Assembly: GCA_036267135.1 (NCBI GenBank)
Contig: DATAWQ010000149.1
Span: 1-64,000 of the forward strand
Direction: 5' to 3'
Length of the DNA stretch: 64,000 nucleotides
DNA from: PALSA-505 sp036267135
GTDB taxonomy: Bacteria > Actinomycetota > Actinomycetes > Streptosporangiales > Streptosporangiaceae
Below are positions 8,429 to 16,825 of this stretch, piece by piece. The number at the start of each line of letters is the position of its first letter. The stretch's first letter is position 1. The notes beneath the pieces were generated by a model. The model made no database searches. It worked only from the letters and a program-made list of their open reading frames with translations, and was not told where the DNA came from. Made by a program: the position numbers and the translations under genes.

Positions 8429-8664
8429 GAGGCTATGGACGTCGCGTGACTGGGTGCGTCGCTGGCGGTGAGCGGGGTGAGCGGGGGAGCGAGCCGGATG
8501 GACCAGGCGCCGAGCGCCCCGGCGGCGGACATCGCATCCACGTGGCCGGAAAGACGCCCTGCGGTATCTACCTGGCCGGAAAGACGCCCTACGGCGGGCC
8601 GCCGGACCGCGTGCCGCGGCCGGCTGATCTTGGCAGTTGACGCACCCCGTTGACGGACGCCCAT
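8425..8664 (-). CDS. Possible small basic protein upstream of apbE
   Basis: A 79-residue ORF that I do not recognise. Its support is contextual: GCTGGAGG lies about 5 bp before ATG 8664, and its TGA overlaps the apbE ATG as ATGA, the arrangement of a coupled gene pair. The codon third positions are GC-rich but less so than in proven neighbours. An in-frame 30-bp repeat (units at 8543 and 8573) codes GRLSGQVDTA/GRLSGHVDAM. It could instead be untranslated leader of apbE. Confidence 0.35.
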   Translation of the reverse strand: MGVRQRGASTAKISRPRHAVRRPAVGRLSGQVDTAGRLSGHVDAMSAAGALGAWSIRLAPPLTPLTASDAPSHATSIAS

Positions 8665-8783
8665 GATGGCCTCCAGCTCTGGCTCGTCCTGTCCGTTGGA
8701 ACGAAGTCTGTCTGGTTAGCCTGCGGGATTCCTCAGCGCTTCCTCGGAGCTTCCTGTGAACCGCCGAAGGGGCTCGCCACGGA

Positions 8784-10919
8784 CTAGTCGGCCTCGTCCT
8801 CGGCCACCGGCAGCTCGAACCAGACGGCCTTGCCCGCCTGGGTGCGGCGGGTACCCCAGCGCTGGGCGAGCTGGCTCACCACGTGCAGCCCGCGGCCGCT
8901 CTCGTCGTCGTCGTCGGCATGCCGCAGCCTGGGCATGGCCGCAGCGTCGTCGGACACCTCGCACACCAGCGCGCGGTCGAGTATGAGCCGCAGCGACACC
9001 TCGCCGGTGGCGTAGGCGAGCGCGTTGGTCACCAGCTCGGATACCAGCAGTTCGGCGGTGTAGGCGGCGTCGGTCAGGTCCCACTTCGCTAGCTGCTCGT
9101 TGACCAGTGTGCGGGCCCGCCGCACCGAGGTCGGCTTGGGCGGCAGCGTCCAGGAGGCGTGGTGCCCGTCCGGGATCCGGCTGAGCCTGGCCAGCAGCAC
9201 CGCGATGTCGTCGCGCTGAAGATCGCCGTACACGCCGTCGAGCATGGCCTTGCACAGGTCTTCGAGCGGGCGCTTGGTGGACCCGGGCCCGAACACCTGC
9301 CGCAGCCGGCTGAGACCGTCGTCGATGTCCTGGCCGCGGACCTCCACCAGCCCGTCGGTGTAGAGCACGAACAGGCTGCCGTCGTCGATCTGGAACGTCC
9401 GGCTCTCGATGTGGCCGCCGCCGATGCCCAGCGGGGGCGCGGGCGGCACGTCGAGGAACTTGCTGCTGCCGTCCGGCCGGACCAGCAACGGCGACAGATG
9501 CCCCGCCGACGCCATCTCGCACGTGCCGCTGACCGCGTCGAAGACGGCGTAGACGCAGGTCGCGAAGTGCGGTTCGCGCTGGCCCAGGGTCTGCATGAGC
9601 TCGTCGAGGTGCTGCAGGGCCTCGGCGGGTTGCAGTTCCAGGCCGGCCAGGGTGTGGATCGCGGCCCGCAGCCTGCCCATGGTGACCGCGGCGTGCACGC
9701 CGTGCCCGGCCACGTCCCCGATGACCAGCGCCACCCGGGCGCCGGGTAGCGCGATCGACTCGTACCAGTCGCCGCCGACCTCGATGAGCTTGCTGCCCGG
9801 CAGGTAGCGGTGCCTGACGTCCACCGACGACGGGTAGGACAGGCCGGTGGGCAGCAGGCTGCGCTGCAGGGTGAGCGCGGTGGCCCGCTCCCGGCTGTAC
9901 CGGCGGGCGTTGTCGATGAACAGCGCGGCCCGCGACGCGAACTCCATCCCGATCTCGGTGTCGTACGGGTCGAACTTGCGGTACCCGGCCTTGCGGATGC
10001 AGGCGAAGAAACCGAGGTTGGTGTCCCTGGCGATCAGCGGCAGGATCAGCATCGACGAGCCGGACAGCAGGTCGGCCACGGGCTTGCGCCGCCAGGCGTC
10101 GGCGATGTCCTGCGCGCTGCTGGCCGAGACGCTGGCCTCGAGCACCGGCTTGCCGCCGTCCATGCACCGCACGTACGGGGAGCCGGGCGGGTAGTGCAGC
10201 ACCTCACCGGTCGGGAAAGCGGCGTCCCAGCCGGGGTCCTCGTCGTCGAAGCCGACGGCCAGCCTGCGCAGCAGGTGGGAGGAGTTGGTCGCGTCGGCGG
10301 GCAGCTCGTCGTTGCCGACCAGCGTCTCGAGCACGGCGATCTCGGCCGCGTTGCAGAAGTGCGGCACGATGACGTCCATCAGCTCCCTGGCCATCTGGTC
10401 GATGTCCAAGGTGCCGCCGACCCGGGTGAACGAGTCGTCGAGCAGCGACCGGCGCATCACCGCGGGGTCGAGGAACCGCTCGCTGCTGGGCACCGGGAGC
10501 CTGATTACGGCCAGCGCCGTCAGGTTGGGGTCGGTGGCGGTCATCGGCTGGACCGTGACCACGGCGTCGGTCTGCCGGTCCTTCTCCGTCTTGATGGAGA
10601 GCATCGCGGTGCTCTCCCGCCCGGACCGCACCGCGTCGATAAGGCCGGCCAGCGCGTCCCGCTGCTCGTCCGAATCGGCGGTGAGATCGCTGAGTTCGGC
10701 GCCGAGCAGCTCACCGGCCGAGCGCCGCCCGAGCAATTTGGGCGCGTGCCGGTCACATTGCAGGATCTGCCCGGATGGGTCGATTCCGAGCATGATGGTC
10801 CGCGCCGCCGGAGCCGGCACGAACGTTTCGTGCGCCTCGTTCGCAATGGACGCGGGCGCTGCGTCCGCGTCGGCCGTGTCGGACACCAGCGTCGTAGCCA
10901 TGTCTGCTGTGTCGGACAT
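8784..10919 (-). CDS. PAS-GAF-SpoIIE-type PP2C phosphatase with HATPase (RsbU/RsbW-like) domain
   Basis: A 711-residue soluble signalling protein: PAS-like domain (about 35-125), GAF (about 160-350), PP2C/SpoIIE phosphatase (about 365-575; metal Asp residues in EVGGDWYES and VIGDVAGHGVHA), and a C-terminal GHKL anti-sigma-type ATPase (about 590-705; ELLVSELVTNALAYA N-box, DDESGRGLHVVSQLA G-box). Streptomyces and relatives have many such proteins, which dephosphorylate anti-anti-sigma factors while the kinase domain phosphorylates them. No anti-anti-sigma gene lies next to it here. ATG 10919 follows ACAGGAG; an ATG seven codons in is an alternative. Confidence 0.9.
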   Translation of the reverse strand: MSDTADMATTLVSDTADADAAPASIANEAHETFVPAPAARTIMLGIDPSGQILQCDRHAPKLLGRRSAGELLGAELSDLTADSDEQRDALAGLIDAVRSGRESTAMLSIKTEKDRQTDAVVTVQPMTATDPNLTALAVIRLPVPSSERFLDPAVMRRSLLDDSFTRVGGTLDIDQMARELMDVIVPHFCNAAEIAVLETLVGNDELPADATNSSHLLRRLAVGFDDEDPGWDAAFPTGEVLHYPPGSPYVRCMDGGKPVLEASVSASSAQDIADAWRRKPVADLLSGSSMLILPLIARDTNLGFFACIRKAGYRKFDPYDTEIGMEFASRAALFIDNARRYSRERATALTLQRSLLPTGLSYPSSVDVRHRYLPGSKLIEVGGDWYESIALPGARVALVIGDVAGHGVHAAVTMGRLRAAIHTLAGLELQPAEALQHLDELMQTLGQREPHFATCVYAVFDAVSGTCEMASAGHLSPLLVRPDGSSKFLDVPPAPPLGIGGGHIESRTFQIDDGSLFVLYTDGLVEVRGQDIDDGLSRLRQVFGPGSTKRPLEDLCKAMLDGVYGDLQRDDIAVLLARLSRIPDGHHASWTLPPKPTSVRRARTLVNEQLAKWDLTDAAYTAELLVSELVTNALAYATGEVSLRLILDRALVCEVSDDAAAMPRLRHADDDDESGRGLHVVSQLAQRWGTRRTQAGKAVWFELPVAEDEAD

Positions 10920-11290
10920 ATCTCTGCTCGGCTCCTGTCAGCCCGGCGTACCGGGACTTCCCCCGTTCATTATGTGACACATACTGCCTGTCCTAGATGC
11001 AACATGCACCCACCTCGGGAACGGCAAATTCAAAATCTAGATCTCCCTGAACGGTGGCCACCTAATCCTCACTGCGTAGCGATACCCGCCAGGCAGCAGG
11101 AAACCACGTCTTCCACTCAGGTCGTCGCGGGATGGTGCAACTCGCCCGGGCGACTACGCACAGTAACAGATTGATAACTCGTTTGCCATGCGCCCGCCTG
11201 CCCGGGATGCCAGACTCCGCATAGACGCCGCGGCGGGCAGGGGCGCGGCGGGGTCGGCGCCAGGGGCCGCGCCGACCGGACGGGGGTCTC
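10920..11290. promoter_or_regulatory. Divergent intergenic region with a 13-bp palindrome
   Basis: A 371-bp gap between two divergent genes, with no ORF that looks coding. The clearest element is TATGTG-A-CACATA at 10971-10983, a perfect inverted repeat about 50 bp upstream of the phosphatase start. It is AT-rich for this DNA and resembles CRP/FNR-type half-sites brought together. Regulator unknown. Confidence 0.4.
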
Positions 11291-12220
11291 ATGAGCCTCT
11301 TCGCGGCGCAGGGTTGGTCAGCACAGGGTTGGTCAGCACAGGATTCGCTGGCCGAGGGCGCGAGCGACCAGGGACGCCAGACCATCCCGCTGCCCAGGCT
11401 GCCCGGCGATGATTCCGTGCTGCTGGCCACGATGGTGCGGCAGTCGTCGGCCAAGCGCACCAGGCGTGCCGTCCTGTACGTGCACTGCCTGGGCGACCCC
11501 TACGTCCAGCCCGACCTCGCCACCTGGTACCTGCAGCGCGGGTTCCACTTCTACGTGGCGGAACTGCGGGCCGCCAGGCCGCGGGGCCGTGACGCCACCC
11601 TGGCCGAGTACTTCGGGTACCTGGACGCGGCGGTGCGCCGGGTCCGCGACATCGACGGCAACCAGACTGTGCTGGTGAGCGCGCACCGGGCCGGCGCCGT
11701 GATCGCCGCGCTGTGGTGCCACACCCAGCGGGCCGCCGGATTCCCCGAGGCGCTGATCATGGCCGACCCCGACTTCGGCCCGGAGCGGCACTGGCTCTAC
11801 CGGCTGCTCGGCCTCCACCAGCCCACTGTGCGTCAAACCACTGTGCGTCAAACCACGGTGCGTCAAACCACGGTGCGCCAACCCACGGCGGCGCGGCCGG
11901 GTGCGGGGGTGGAGCCGCGGATACCCGAGGTGCTGCCCCGGGCTCAGCGCAGGCTGCGCCGTGGCCTGGACATCGCCTGCCCGGTGCTGGTCATGAGCCC
12001 GTCGGCGGTGAACGCGACGGCGCACGGCCGCGGGTACCTGGCCGGCCCGCCGGCCAGGCTCGGCCCGCACGTCACCTCGCTCCGCCTGGCCAGCGCGCCG
12101 CCCGGGCTGGCCAGGCCGGACCGGGCCGCCCGCCGGTGCCTGTACGACGAGCTCAGCCGCTGGCTGGGCGCCTACCTGTCCGCGGAGATTCGCGACCAGT
12201 TGCTGTTAGACGTCAGGTGA
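11291..12220 (+). CDS. Alpha/beta hydrolase-fold protein lacking the nucleophile serine
   Basis: A 309-residue protein of the serine-aminopeptidase-like hydrolase family seen in actinomycetes. RAVLYVHCLGDPYVQ aligns with the oxyanion 'VLYVHGFNDYFFQ' and TLAEYFGYLDAAVRRV with the usual 'LSEYFPELDAAVR'. The nucleophile elbow, normally AHSTGG, reads VSAHRAGAVIAALW, so Ser is replaced by Arg and catalysis is doubtful; a binding or regulatory role is possible. A 15-bp repeat at 11823-11882 inserts four TVRQT/P units in the cap region, and another 15-bp duplication near the N-terminus gives QGWSAQGWSA. The 3' end overlaps the convergent oxidoreductase gene by 8 bp. Confidence 0.75.
   Translation: MSLFAAQGWSAQGWSAQDSLAEGASDQGRQTIPLPRLPGDDSVLLATMVRQSSAKRTRRAVLYVHCLGDPYVQPDLATWYLQRGFHFYVAELRAARPRGRDATLAEYFGYLDAAVRRVRDIDGNQTVLVSAHRAGAVIAALWCHTQRAAGFPEALIMADPDFGPERHWLYRLLGLHQPTVRQTTVRQTTVRQTTVRQPTAARPGAGVEPRIPEVLPRAQRRLRRGLDIACPVLVMSPSAVNATAHGRGYLAGPPARLGPHVTSLRLASAPPGLARPDRAARRCLYDELSRWLGAYLSAEIRDQLLLDVR
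11823..11882. repeat. 15-bp tandem repeat inside the hydrolase-fold gene
   Basis: Four 15-bp units: ccactgtgcgtcaaa twice, ccacggtgcgtcaaa, ccacggtgcgccaac. They encode TVRQT-type pentapeptides in frame. A second 15-bp duplication (cagggttggtcagca) lies at 11309-11338 in the same gene. Confidence 0.9.
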
Positions 12221-13925
12221 CTGTGACGTTGACCTGCGGGTAGCCGGTGGCGCCGTTGGGAATGGTGGACTCCTGCACCGCCGTCTGCGTGTAGCCGGTC
12301 TTGTCCGTCGCCCTGGCCTCGACGACGTGGCTGCCCGGCGCCGCGTCCCACTCCCACACCCACTGCCGCCAGGTGTCGATGCCGGGCACGGCGGCCAGCT
12401 TGGCCTCGTGCCACGGGCCCTGGTCCACCCGCACCTCCACCGCGTCGATGCCACGGTGCTGGGCCCAGGCGACCCCGGCCACCGGCGTCCGCCCGGCCTT
12501 GAGTGTCTTGCTGCCGTTGGGCACGTCGATCCTGGACTCGGTCTTGATCTGGGCCTGCTGTGACCAGCCGCGCTGGGCCCAGTACGCGACCTCGGACCGA
12601 AAGGTGGTGAGCTTGATGTCGGTGACCCATTTGGTCGCGGACACGTAGCCGTACAGCCCGGGCACAACCATGCGCGCGGGGAACCCGTGCGCCACCGGCA
12701 GCGCCTGGCCGTTCATGCCCACCGCCAGCAGGGCTTCCCGCCCGTCCAGCACGGCCTGCACCGGCGTGCCGCAGGTGTAGCCGTCCACGGAGGTGGACAG
12801 GATCTGGTCGGCCCCGGCCCGCGGGCGCGCCTCGCGGATCAGGCTGGCCAGGCTGGCGCCGAGCCACTTGGCGTTGCCGATGTACGGACCGGCCACCGGG
12901 TTGGACACGCAGCACAGCGTGATCCAGGCCTCGATCAGCGGCCTGCGGAGCAGTTCGTCGAAGGTGATCTCGATCTCGCGTTCCACCATGCCGTGGATGC
13001 GCAGTTTCCAGGAGTCCGGCGGCACCTGGGGCAGCACCAGTTCGGTGTCCACCAGGTAGAACGCCGGGTTGGGCGTGATGAACGGGCTCAGCCCTGGGAT
13101 GTTCAGGTTCGTGCCGGGCGGCAGCGGCGCCGTGGTCACCTTCGGGCGGGGCAACCGCAGGGTTTTGATGGCCGTGGTGACGGCGCCGCGTTCGGCCAGT
13201 TCGCGCGCTGCCAGCCCGCCCGCGGCCGCCACGAACACCGCGCCGAAGCTGGTGCGCAGGAACCAGCGGCGCTGCTCGTCGGGGGACCGGCCGGGCGCCA
13301 GCGGCGCGGGGGGTGGCGTGGACGGCGTCCAGTCCAGCGGATCCCGTCCCGCCGCGGTCGGCTCCAGCTCGGCCGGCTTCAAGTCGGCTGGCGCCAGCGC
13401 GGCGGTCTCGTCTGCGGCCGGGCCGGTGGCCTCGGGCCGGCGAGCCGCTGTGGGCTCTGCGGCGGCTGTGGGCCGGGCGCGGCCGGGGATGTTGCGCAGC
13501 AGCAGGACCAGGGTGACCGTGCTGACCACCGCCGCGGCCAGCGTCGGGACCAGCCAGCCGGCGCTGGAACCGGGGCGGGTGCCCGCGGCGATCAGGCCGA
13601 TGACGGTGAACGCGGCCAGCCCGGCCAGGCCGTAGACCAGGCGCCGGAGGCCGAGCAGCCCGACCGCGACCGCGTACAGGCCTAGGAGCACGTAGATGCC
13701 GGTGAGCAGCGCCAGCTTGTCGTCCGAGCCGAACGCCGTGATCGCGAAGTCTTTGACCGCCGGCGGCGCCAGCCCGACCGCGGCGTCGCCGACGGCGATC
13801 ACGGGGGAGCTGTCCTGGGCGCCGAGGCTCGCGACGAACTGTCCCACGCTCACGGCGACGGCCCCGGCCAGCAGGCCGGCCAGGGTGCCGCGGAGCGGCC
13901 GGGAGTAGTCGCGCTGAGATGTCAT
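12213..13925 (-). CDS. Membrane-anchored molybdopterin-dependent oxidoreductase (sulfite oxidase fold)
   Basis: About 570 residues. The N-terminal third has roughly five hydrophobic segments, then a disordered Ala/Pro linker, then a Tat-like anchor (QRRWFLRTSFGAVFVAAAGG). The catalytic part has the sulfite-oxidase-type Moco domain: TLCCVSNPVAGPYIGNAKW carries the probable Mo-ligand Cys, and TSVDGYTCGTPV, GFPARMVVPGLYGY and KWVTDI follow. A C-terminal Ig-like Mo-cofactor domain ends in GYPQVNV. It likely reduces or oxidises a small or protein-bound substrate outside the membrane; the substrate is unknown. Start 13925 is preferred to 13934 because the latter ATG overlaps a candidate CCGAAT promoter box; neither has a clear RBS. 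Divergent from sigK-rskA, suggesting it is in the SigK regulon. Confidence 0.85.
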   Translation of the reverse strand: MTSQRDYSRPLRGTLAGLLAGAVAVSVGQFVASLGAQDSSPVIAVGDAAVGLAPPAVKDFAITAFGSDDKLALLTGIYVLLGLYAVAVGLLGLRRLVYGLAGLAAFTVIGLIAAGTRPGSSAGWLVPTLAAAVVSTVTLVLLLRNIPGRARPTAAAEPTAARRPEATGPAADETAALAPADLKPAELEPTAAGRDPLDWTPSTPPPAPLAPGRSPDEQRRWFLRTSFGAVFVAAAGGLAARELAERGAVTTAIKTLRLPRPKVTTAPLPPGTNLNIPGLSPFITPNPAFYLVDTELVLPQVPPDSWKLRIHGMVEREIEITFDELLRRPLIEAWITLCCVSNPVAGPYIGNAKWLGASLASLIREARPRAGADQILSTSVDGYTCGTPVQAVLDGREALLAVGMNGQALPVAHGFPARMVVPGLYGYVSATKWVTDIKLTTFRSEVAYWAQRGWSQQAQIKTESRIDVPNGSKTLKAGRTPVAGVAWAQHRGIDAVEVRVDQGPWHEAKLAAVPGIDTWRQWVWEWDAAPGSHVVEARATDKTGYTQTAVQESTIPNGATGYPQVNVTVT

Positions 13926-13932
13926 GATGAAC

Positions 13933-13999
13933 ATTCGGAGCTGGTGGGCAATCGGATTGCCCGCGGATAGACCAAACCATAACTATGCCGGCTCCGAAT
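13933..13999. promoter_or_regulatory. Mirror-image CCGAAT boxes and 17-bp palindrome between the oxidoreductase and sigK
   Basis: The divergent region holds gctccgaat on the plus strand (13991-13999) and the same nonamer on the minus strand (13941-13933), each next to a start codon. CCGAAT is, as I recall, the -10 element of mycobacterial SigK promoters; a matching CCATCC -35 box is not obvious. Between them is GGGCAATC-G-GATTGCCC at 13946-13962, a perfect palindrome that would cover the -35 position of the minus-strand promoter. Confidence 0.55.
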
Positions 14000-14006
14000 C
14001 AGGGAC

Positions 14007-14600
14007 ATGGGGATGGCTGACGGATCCGTACACCCGGGACGGCCCGGGCGCCCCTTGCGGCAGGTGCCGGACCTCGCGATCCTGCTGAACCGGGTCGGCC
14101 GCGGCGACGAAGAGGCGTTCAGCGCGGTCTACGAGCAGGTCGCCGCGACCGTGTTCGGCCTGGTGCTGCGGGTGCTGCGGGATCCGGCTCAGGCCGAGGA
14201 GGTCGCTCAGGAGGTGTTGCTGGAGATCTGGCGCACCGCCTCCAGGTTCGAGCCAGGCCGGGGCAGCCCGCAGGCCTGGGTGGCCATGATCGCGCACCGC
14301 CGAGCGGTGGACCGGGTCCGCTCGGCCGAGGCGGCCGCCCGCCGGGACGACCGGGCGGCCCAGCCGCCGCCGGACTACGACGGCGTGGCCGAGGCCGTCG
14401 AGGCCAAACTGGAGCACGAGCGGGTCAGGCGCTGCCTGGGCTCGCTCACCGAACTGCAACGCGAGTCGATCGTGCTCGCCTACTACGGCGGCTACAGCTA
14501 CCCGGAGGTCGCCGATCTGCTCGGCACGGCGCTCGGCACCGTGAAGACGCGGATGCGCGACGGGCTGATCAGGCTGCGCGACTGCCTGGGGGTGGCGTGA
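14007..14600 (+). CDS. sigK: ECF sigma factor, SigK-like
   Basis: A 197-residue ECF sigma factor: region 2 (about 30-100; EVAQEVLLEIWRTASRFEP, GSPQAWVAMIAHRRAVDRVR) and region 4 (about 135-195; LTELQRESIVLAYYGGYSYPEVADLL, then GTVKTRMRDGLIRL). The length and the region 4 sequence fit the SigK group. It would direct RNA polymerase to a small regulon when released from its anti-sigma factor. ATG 14007 is chosen; ATG 14013 is an alternative. Its stop overlaps the next start as TGATG, and the gene order sigK-rskA with a divergent molybdopterin oxidoreductase is consistent with a redox-controlled unit. Confidence 0.88.
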   Translation: MGMADGSVHPGRPGRPLRQVPDLAILLNRVGRGDEEAFSAVYEQVAATVFGLVLRVLRDPAQAEEVAQEVLLEIWRTASRFEPGRGSPQAWVAMIAHRRAVDRVRSAEAAARRDDRAAQPPPDYDGVAEAVEAKLEHERVRRCLGSLTELQRESIVLAYYGGYSYPEVADLLGTALGTVKTRMRDGLIRLRDCLGVA

Positions 14601-15403
14601 TGGCGCGGAACCGCCGGGCCGATTTGCACACCCTGGCCGGGGCCTATGCGCTCAACGCGCTGCTGCCGCGCGACCGGCGCCGCTTCGAGCGGCACCTGGC
14701 CGCCTGCCCGGCGTGCGCCGACGAGGTCAGGAGCCTGCGGGAGACCGCGGCCAGGCTGGCCGCCGCCACGGCCGTGCCGCCGTCCGCACGGCTGCGGGAG
14801 CAGGTCTTCGCCGAGGTGGCCAGGACCAGGCAGCTTCCGCCCGCCGCGGATCCCGCCGACCGGTCCCGGCTGGCCCGGGCACGCTGGGCCGCCGCGGCCC
14901 GGCGCCGCGCCGCGGCGGCCCGTGCGGGGGGCCGGGCCCGGGCGCGGGGGACCAGGCCGCTGGTCGCGGCCACGGCCGCGGTGTTCCTGATCGCCGCCGT
15001 GGTGTTCGGCTCGATGGCGCTGACCACCCAGCACAAGCTGAACCTGGCGCAAAACCGCGACCACATGCTGGCCGCCGTGCTGACCGCGCCTGACGCCAAG
15101 ATGATGACCGCCCAGGTGCGCGGCGGCGGCACCGCGACGATCGTCATGTCGCACGACACGGGCGCCCTGGCGTTCAGTTCGGCCGGGCTGCCCCGGCTGC
15201 CGTCGCGGGAGGCTTACGAACTGTGGCTGATGGGGCCGCCGGGCACCAGGTCGGCGGCCATGCTGCCCAAGCCCACGCACGGCATGACGTCGCCGGTGGT
15301 CGCGAGCGGCCTGCGCACCGGGGACATGGTGGAACTGACCGTGGAGCCCACCGCCGGCGCGCCGCACCCCACCACCAAGCCGATCCTGCTGATGGCTTTG
15401 TAG
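14600..15403 (+). CDS. rskA: Anti-sigma-K factor RskA
   Basis: A 267-residue membrane anti-sigma factor. The cytosolic N-terminus carries a zinc anti-sigma signature (His10 and HLAACPACADEV with His32, Cys36, Cys39), followed by a basic Ala/Arg linker, one TM segment (about 119-140, PLVATAAVFLIAAVVFGSMA) and an extracytoplasmic RskA C-terminal domain (AQVRGGGTATIVMSHDTGAL ... GREAYELWLMGP-type). It should hold SigK at the membrane and release it after regulated proteolysis. ATG 14600 overlaps the sigK stop (TGATG); GTG 14597 is an alternative. The stop is 9 bp from the end of the convergent next gene. Confidence 0.9.
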   Translation: MARNRRADLHTLAGAYALNALLPRDRRRFERHLAACPACADEVRSLRETAARLAAATAVPPSARLREQVFAEVARTRQLPPAADPADRSRLARARWAAAARRRAAAARAGGRARARGTRPLVAATAAVFLIAAVVFGSMALTTQHKLNLAQNRDHMLAAVLTAPDAKMMTAQVRGGGTATIVMSHDTGALAFSSAGLPRLPSREAYELWLMGPPGTRSAAMLPKPTHGMTSPVVASGLRTGDMVELTVEPTAGAPHPTTKPILLMAL

Positions 15404-15412
15404 CCGACGCGC

Positions 15413-15922
15413 CTACCGCTCCGCCGCGAAGGTCCACCGGGTCGGCGAGCCGGTGAAGTCGCCGCTGCGCAGCCCGAACACCCGCAGCGGCCTGACCTGG
15501 ATCGTCGCGTTCTTGGCAGGGTTCAGGAACTCCACGTCGTACTCGGTGCCGTACTTGTCGTTCATCAGGTCGATCACCCGCTGCCGCAGGGCCAGCTCGG
15601 TGACGATCCGGGCGGTGCCTTCGATGACCACCGGATCGGCGGCGTCCTCGGTGGTCACGCAGCACCGGGGGTCGCCGGCCAGGTTGCGGGTCTTGCGGGA
15701 GTCCGCGCTGCTGCTGAACCACAGCACAGCGTCGTCCCACATCCCCCACACCGGCATGCTGTGGGGTCGGCCGTCGGGCCACACGCTGGCCACCCAGTAG
15801 TTGCGCGACCTGGTCAGCCGCTCCGCGGCCCAGGACCAGGGGAGCAGCCCACTTCCCTCGGTGGCCGCCGCGATCCCATAGCCGGGCATGTAGGGCCGGC
15901 TCACATCGGGGATCCTGTCCAT
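15413..15922 (-). CDS. Pyridoxamine 5'-phosphate oxidase-fold (FMN/F420-binding split-barrel) protein
   Basis: A 169-residue flavin-split-barrel protein. RLTRSRNYWVASVWPDGRPH, PVWGMWDDAVLWFSSS and SRKTRNLAGDPRC are typical strands and cofactor phosphate-binding segments of the PPOX/FDOR superfamily in actinobacteria, where many members use F420 or FMN. It is cytoplasmic; the reaction is not predictable. No partner gene is apparent: it is convergent with rskA and divergent from the zinc-ribbon protein gene. Confidence 0.82.
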   Translation of the reverse strand: MDRIPDVSRPYMPGYGIAAATEGSGLLPWSWAAERLTRSRNYWVASVWPDGRPHSMPVWGMWDDAVLWFSSSADSRKTRNLAGDPRCCVTTEDAADPVVIEGTARIVTELALRQRVIDLMNDKYGTEYDVEFLNPAKNATIQVRPLRVFGLRSGDFTGSPTRWTFAAER

Positions 15923-16046
15923 GGGGCCAATGTCTACCGCAGGTCCGCTGGCGTCGGCGACCGGTTAGCCGATCCGTGCGTACCGATTTGGCGACGGCGG
16001 CCGACCCGGCGGCTGGCATCACGCCGGGCAGGCTACGTTGGACCCC

Positions 16047-16787
16047 GTGAAGGCATCTCCCGAGACACAGCTGCGCCTGCTCGAACTGGCCGCCCTGGAC
16101 GCCGAGCTGACCCGGCTCGGAATCCGGCGGAAGGCGCTGCCCGAGGTCGCCGAGGTCGAGCGGATCGACGCCCGGGACGCGGAACTGCGTGACGCCATCG
16201 TCGCCGCGCAGACCAGCGAGAAGGACCTGGCCCGCGAGCAGGCCAAGGCCGAAGCGGATGTGGAGCAGGTCAGGAACAGGGCGGTCAGGGACCGCGAACG
16301 CCTCGACGCGGGGAAGGTCTCATCGCCGCGCGAGCTCGAGAGCCTTCAGTCGGAAATAACCTCGCTGGTGCACCGGCAGGCCGAGCTGGAAGACATCGAG
16401 CTCGAGGTGATGGAGCGCAGGGAGGCCGCGCAGAAGACGGCGGAGTCCCTGTCCGCCGAGCGGGCCGAGCTGGCCGCCAGCCGGGAAACGGTGGTGGCCC
16501 GCCGGGATGAGCAACTCGGCGACCTGGGTGTGCAGTACGAACAGGCGAAGGGCAAGCGGGCCGAGGCGGCGGCCGGGATGCCGGACGACCTGATGACCCT
16601 GTACGAGCGGATGCGGGCCCAGCACGGGGTCGGCGCGGCCGCGCTGCGCGGCGGCCGGTGCGAGGGATGCCACCTGACGCTGAACACCGTGGACCTGAAC
16701 CGGATCCGGGCCGCGGCGGCCGATGAGGTGCTGCGCTGCGAGGAGTGCCGCCGCATCCTGGTCCGCACCGCGGAATCCGGGCTGTGA
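16047..16787 (+). CDS. Coiled-coil protein with C-terminal C4 zinc ribbon
   Basis: About 246 residues: two long charged helices (about 1-185, a hairpin coiled coil like the CT398/hydrin group) and a zinc ribbon with GGRCEGCHLTLN and LRCEECRRILV at the end. Orthologues sit in most actinobacteria next to the RNase H/phosphatase gene (the Rv2229c position in M. tuberculosis) and are thought to bind nucleic acid or protein; the role is not established. GTG 16047 gives the usual MKASPETQLRLLELAALD start; TTG 16038 is an upstream alternative. The next gene starts 38 bp downstream on the same strand. Confidence 0.85.
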   Translation: MKASPETQLRLLELAALDAELTRLGIRRKALPEVAEVERIDARDAELRDAIVAAQTSEKDLAREQAKAEADVEQVRNRAVRDRERLDAGKVSSPRELESLQSEITSLVHRQAELEDIELEVMERREAAQKTAESLSAERAELAASRETVVARRDEQLGDLGVQYEQAKGKRAEAAAGMPDDLMTLYERMRAQHGVGAAALRGGRCEGCHLTLNTVDLNRIRAAAADEVLRCEECRRILVRTAESGL

Positions 16788-16825
16788 TCCAGGCCGGCGC
16801 CCTCGGCGGTTAGGGGCGAGCGAGC

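Noticed and set aside
12172..13980. 602-residue minus-strand ORF over the molybdopterin oxidoreductase
   Set aside because: Arg/Gly/Ala-rich shadow in another frame; the 12213-13925 frame has clear domains.
15174..16022. 282-residue minus-strand ORF around the PPOX-fold gene
   Set aside because: Other-frame shadow; the real gene 15413-15922 has the split-barrel motifs.
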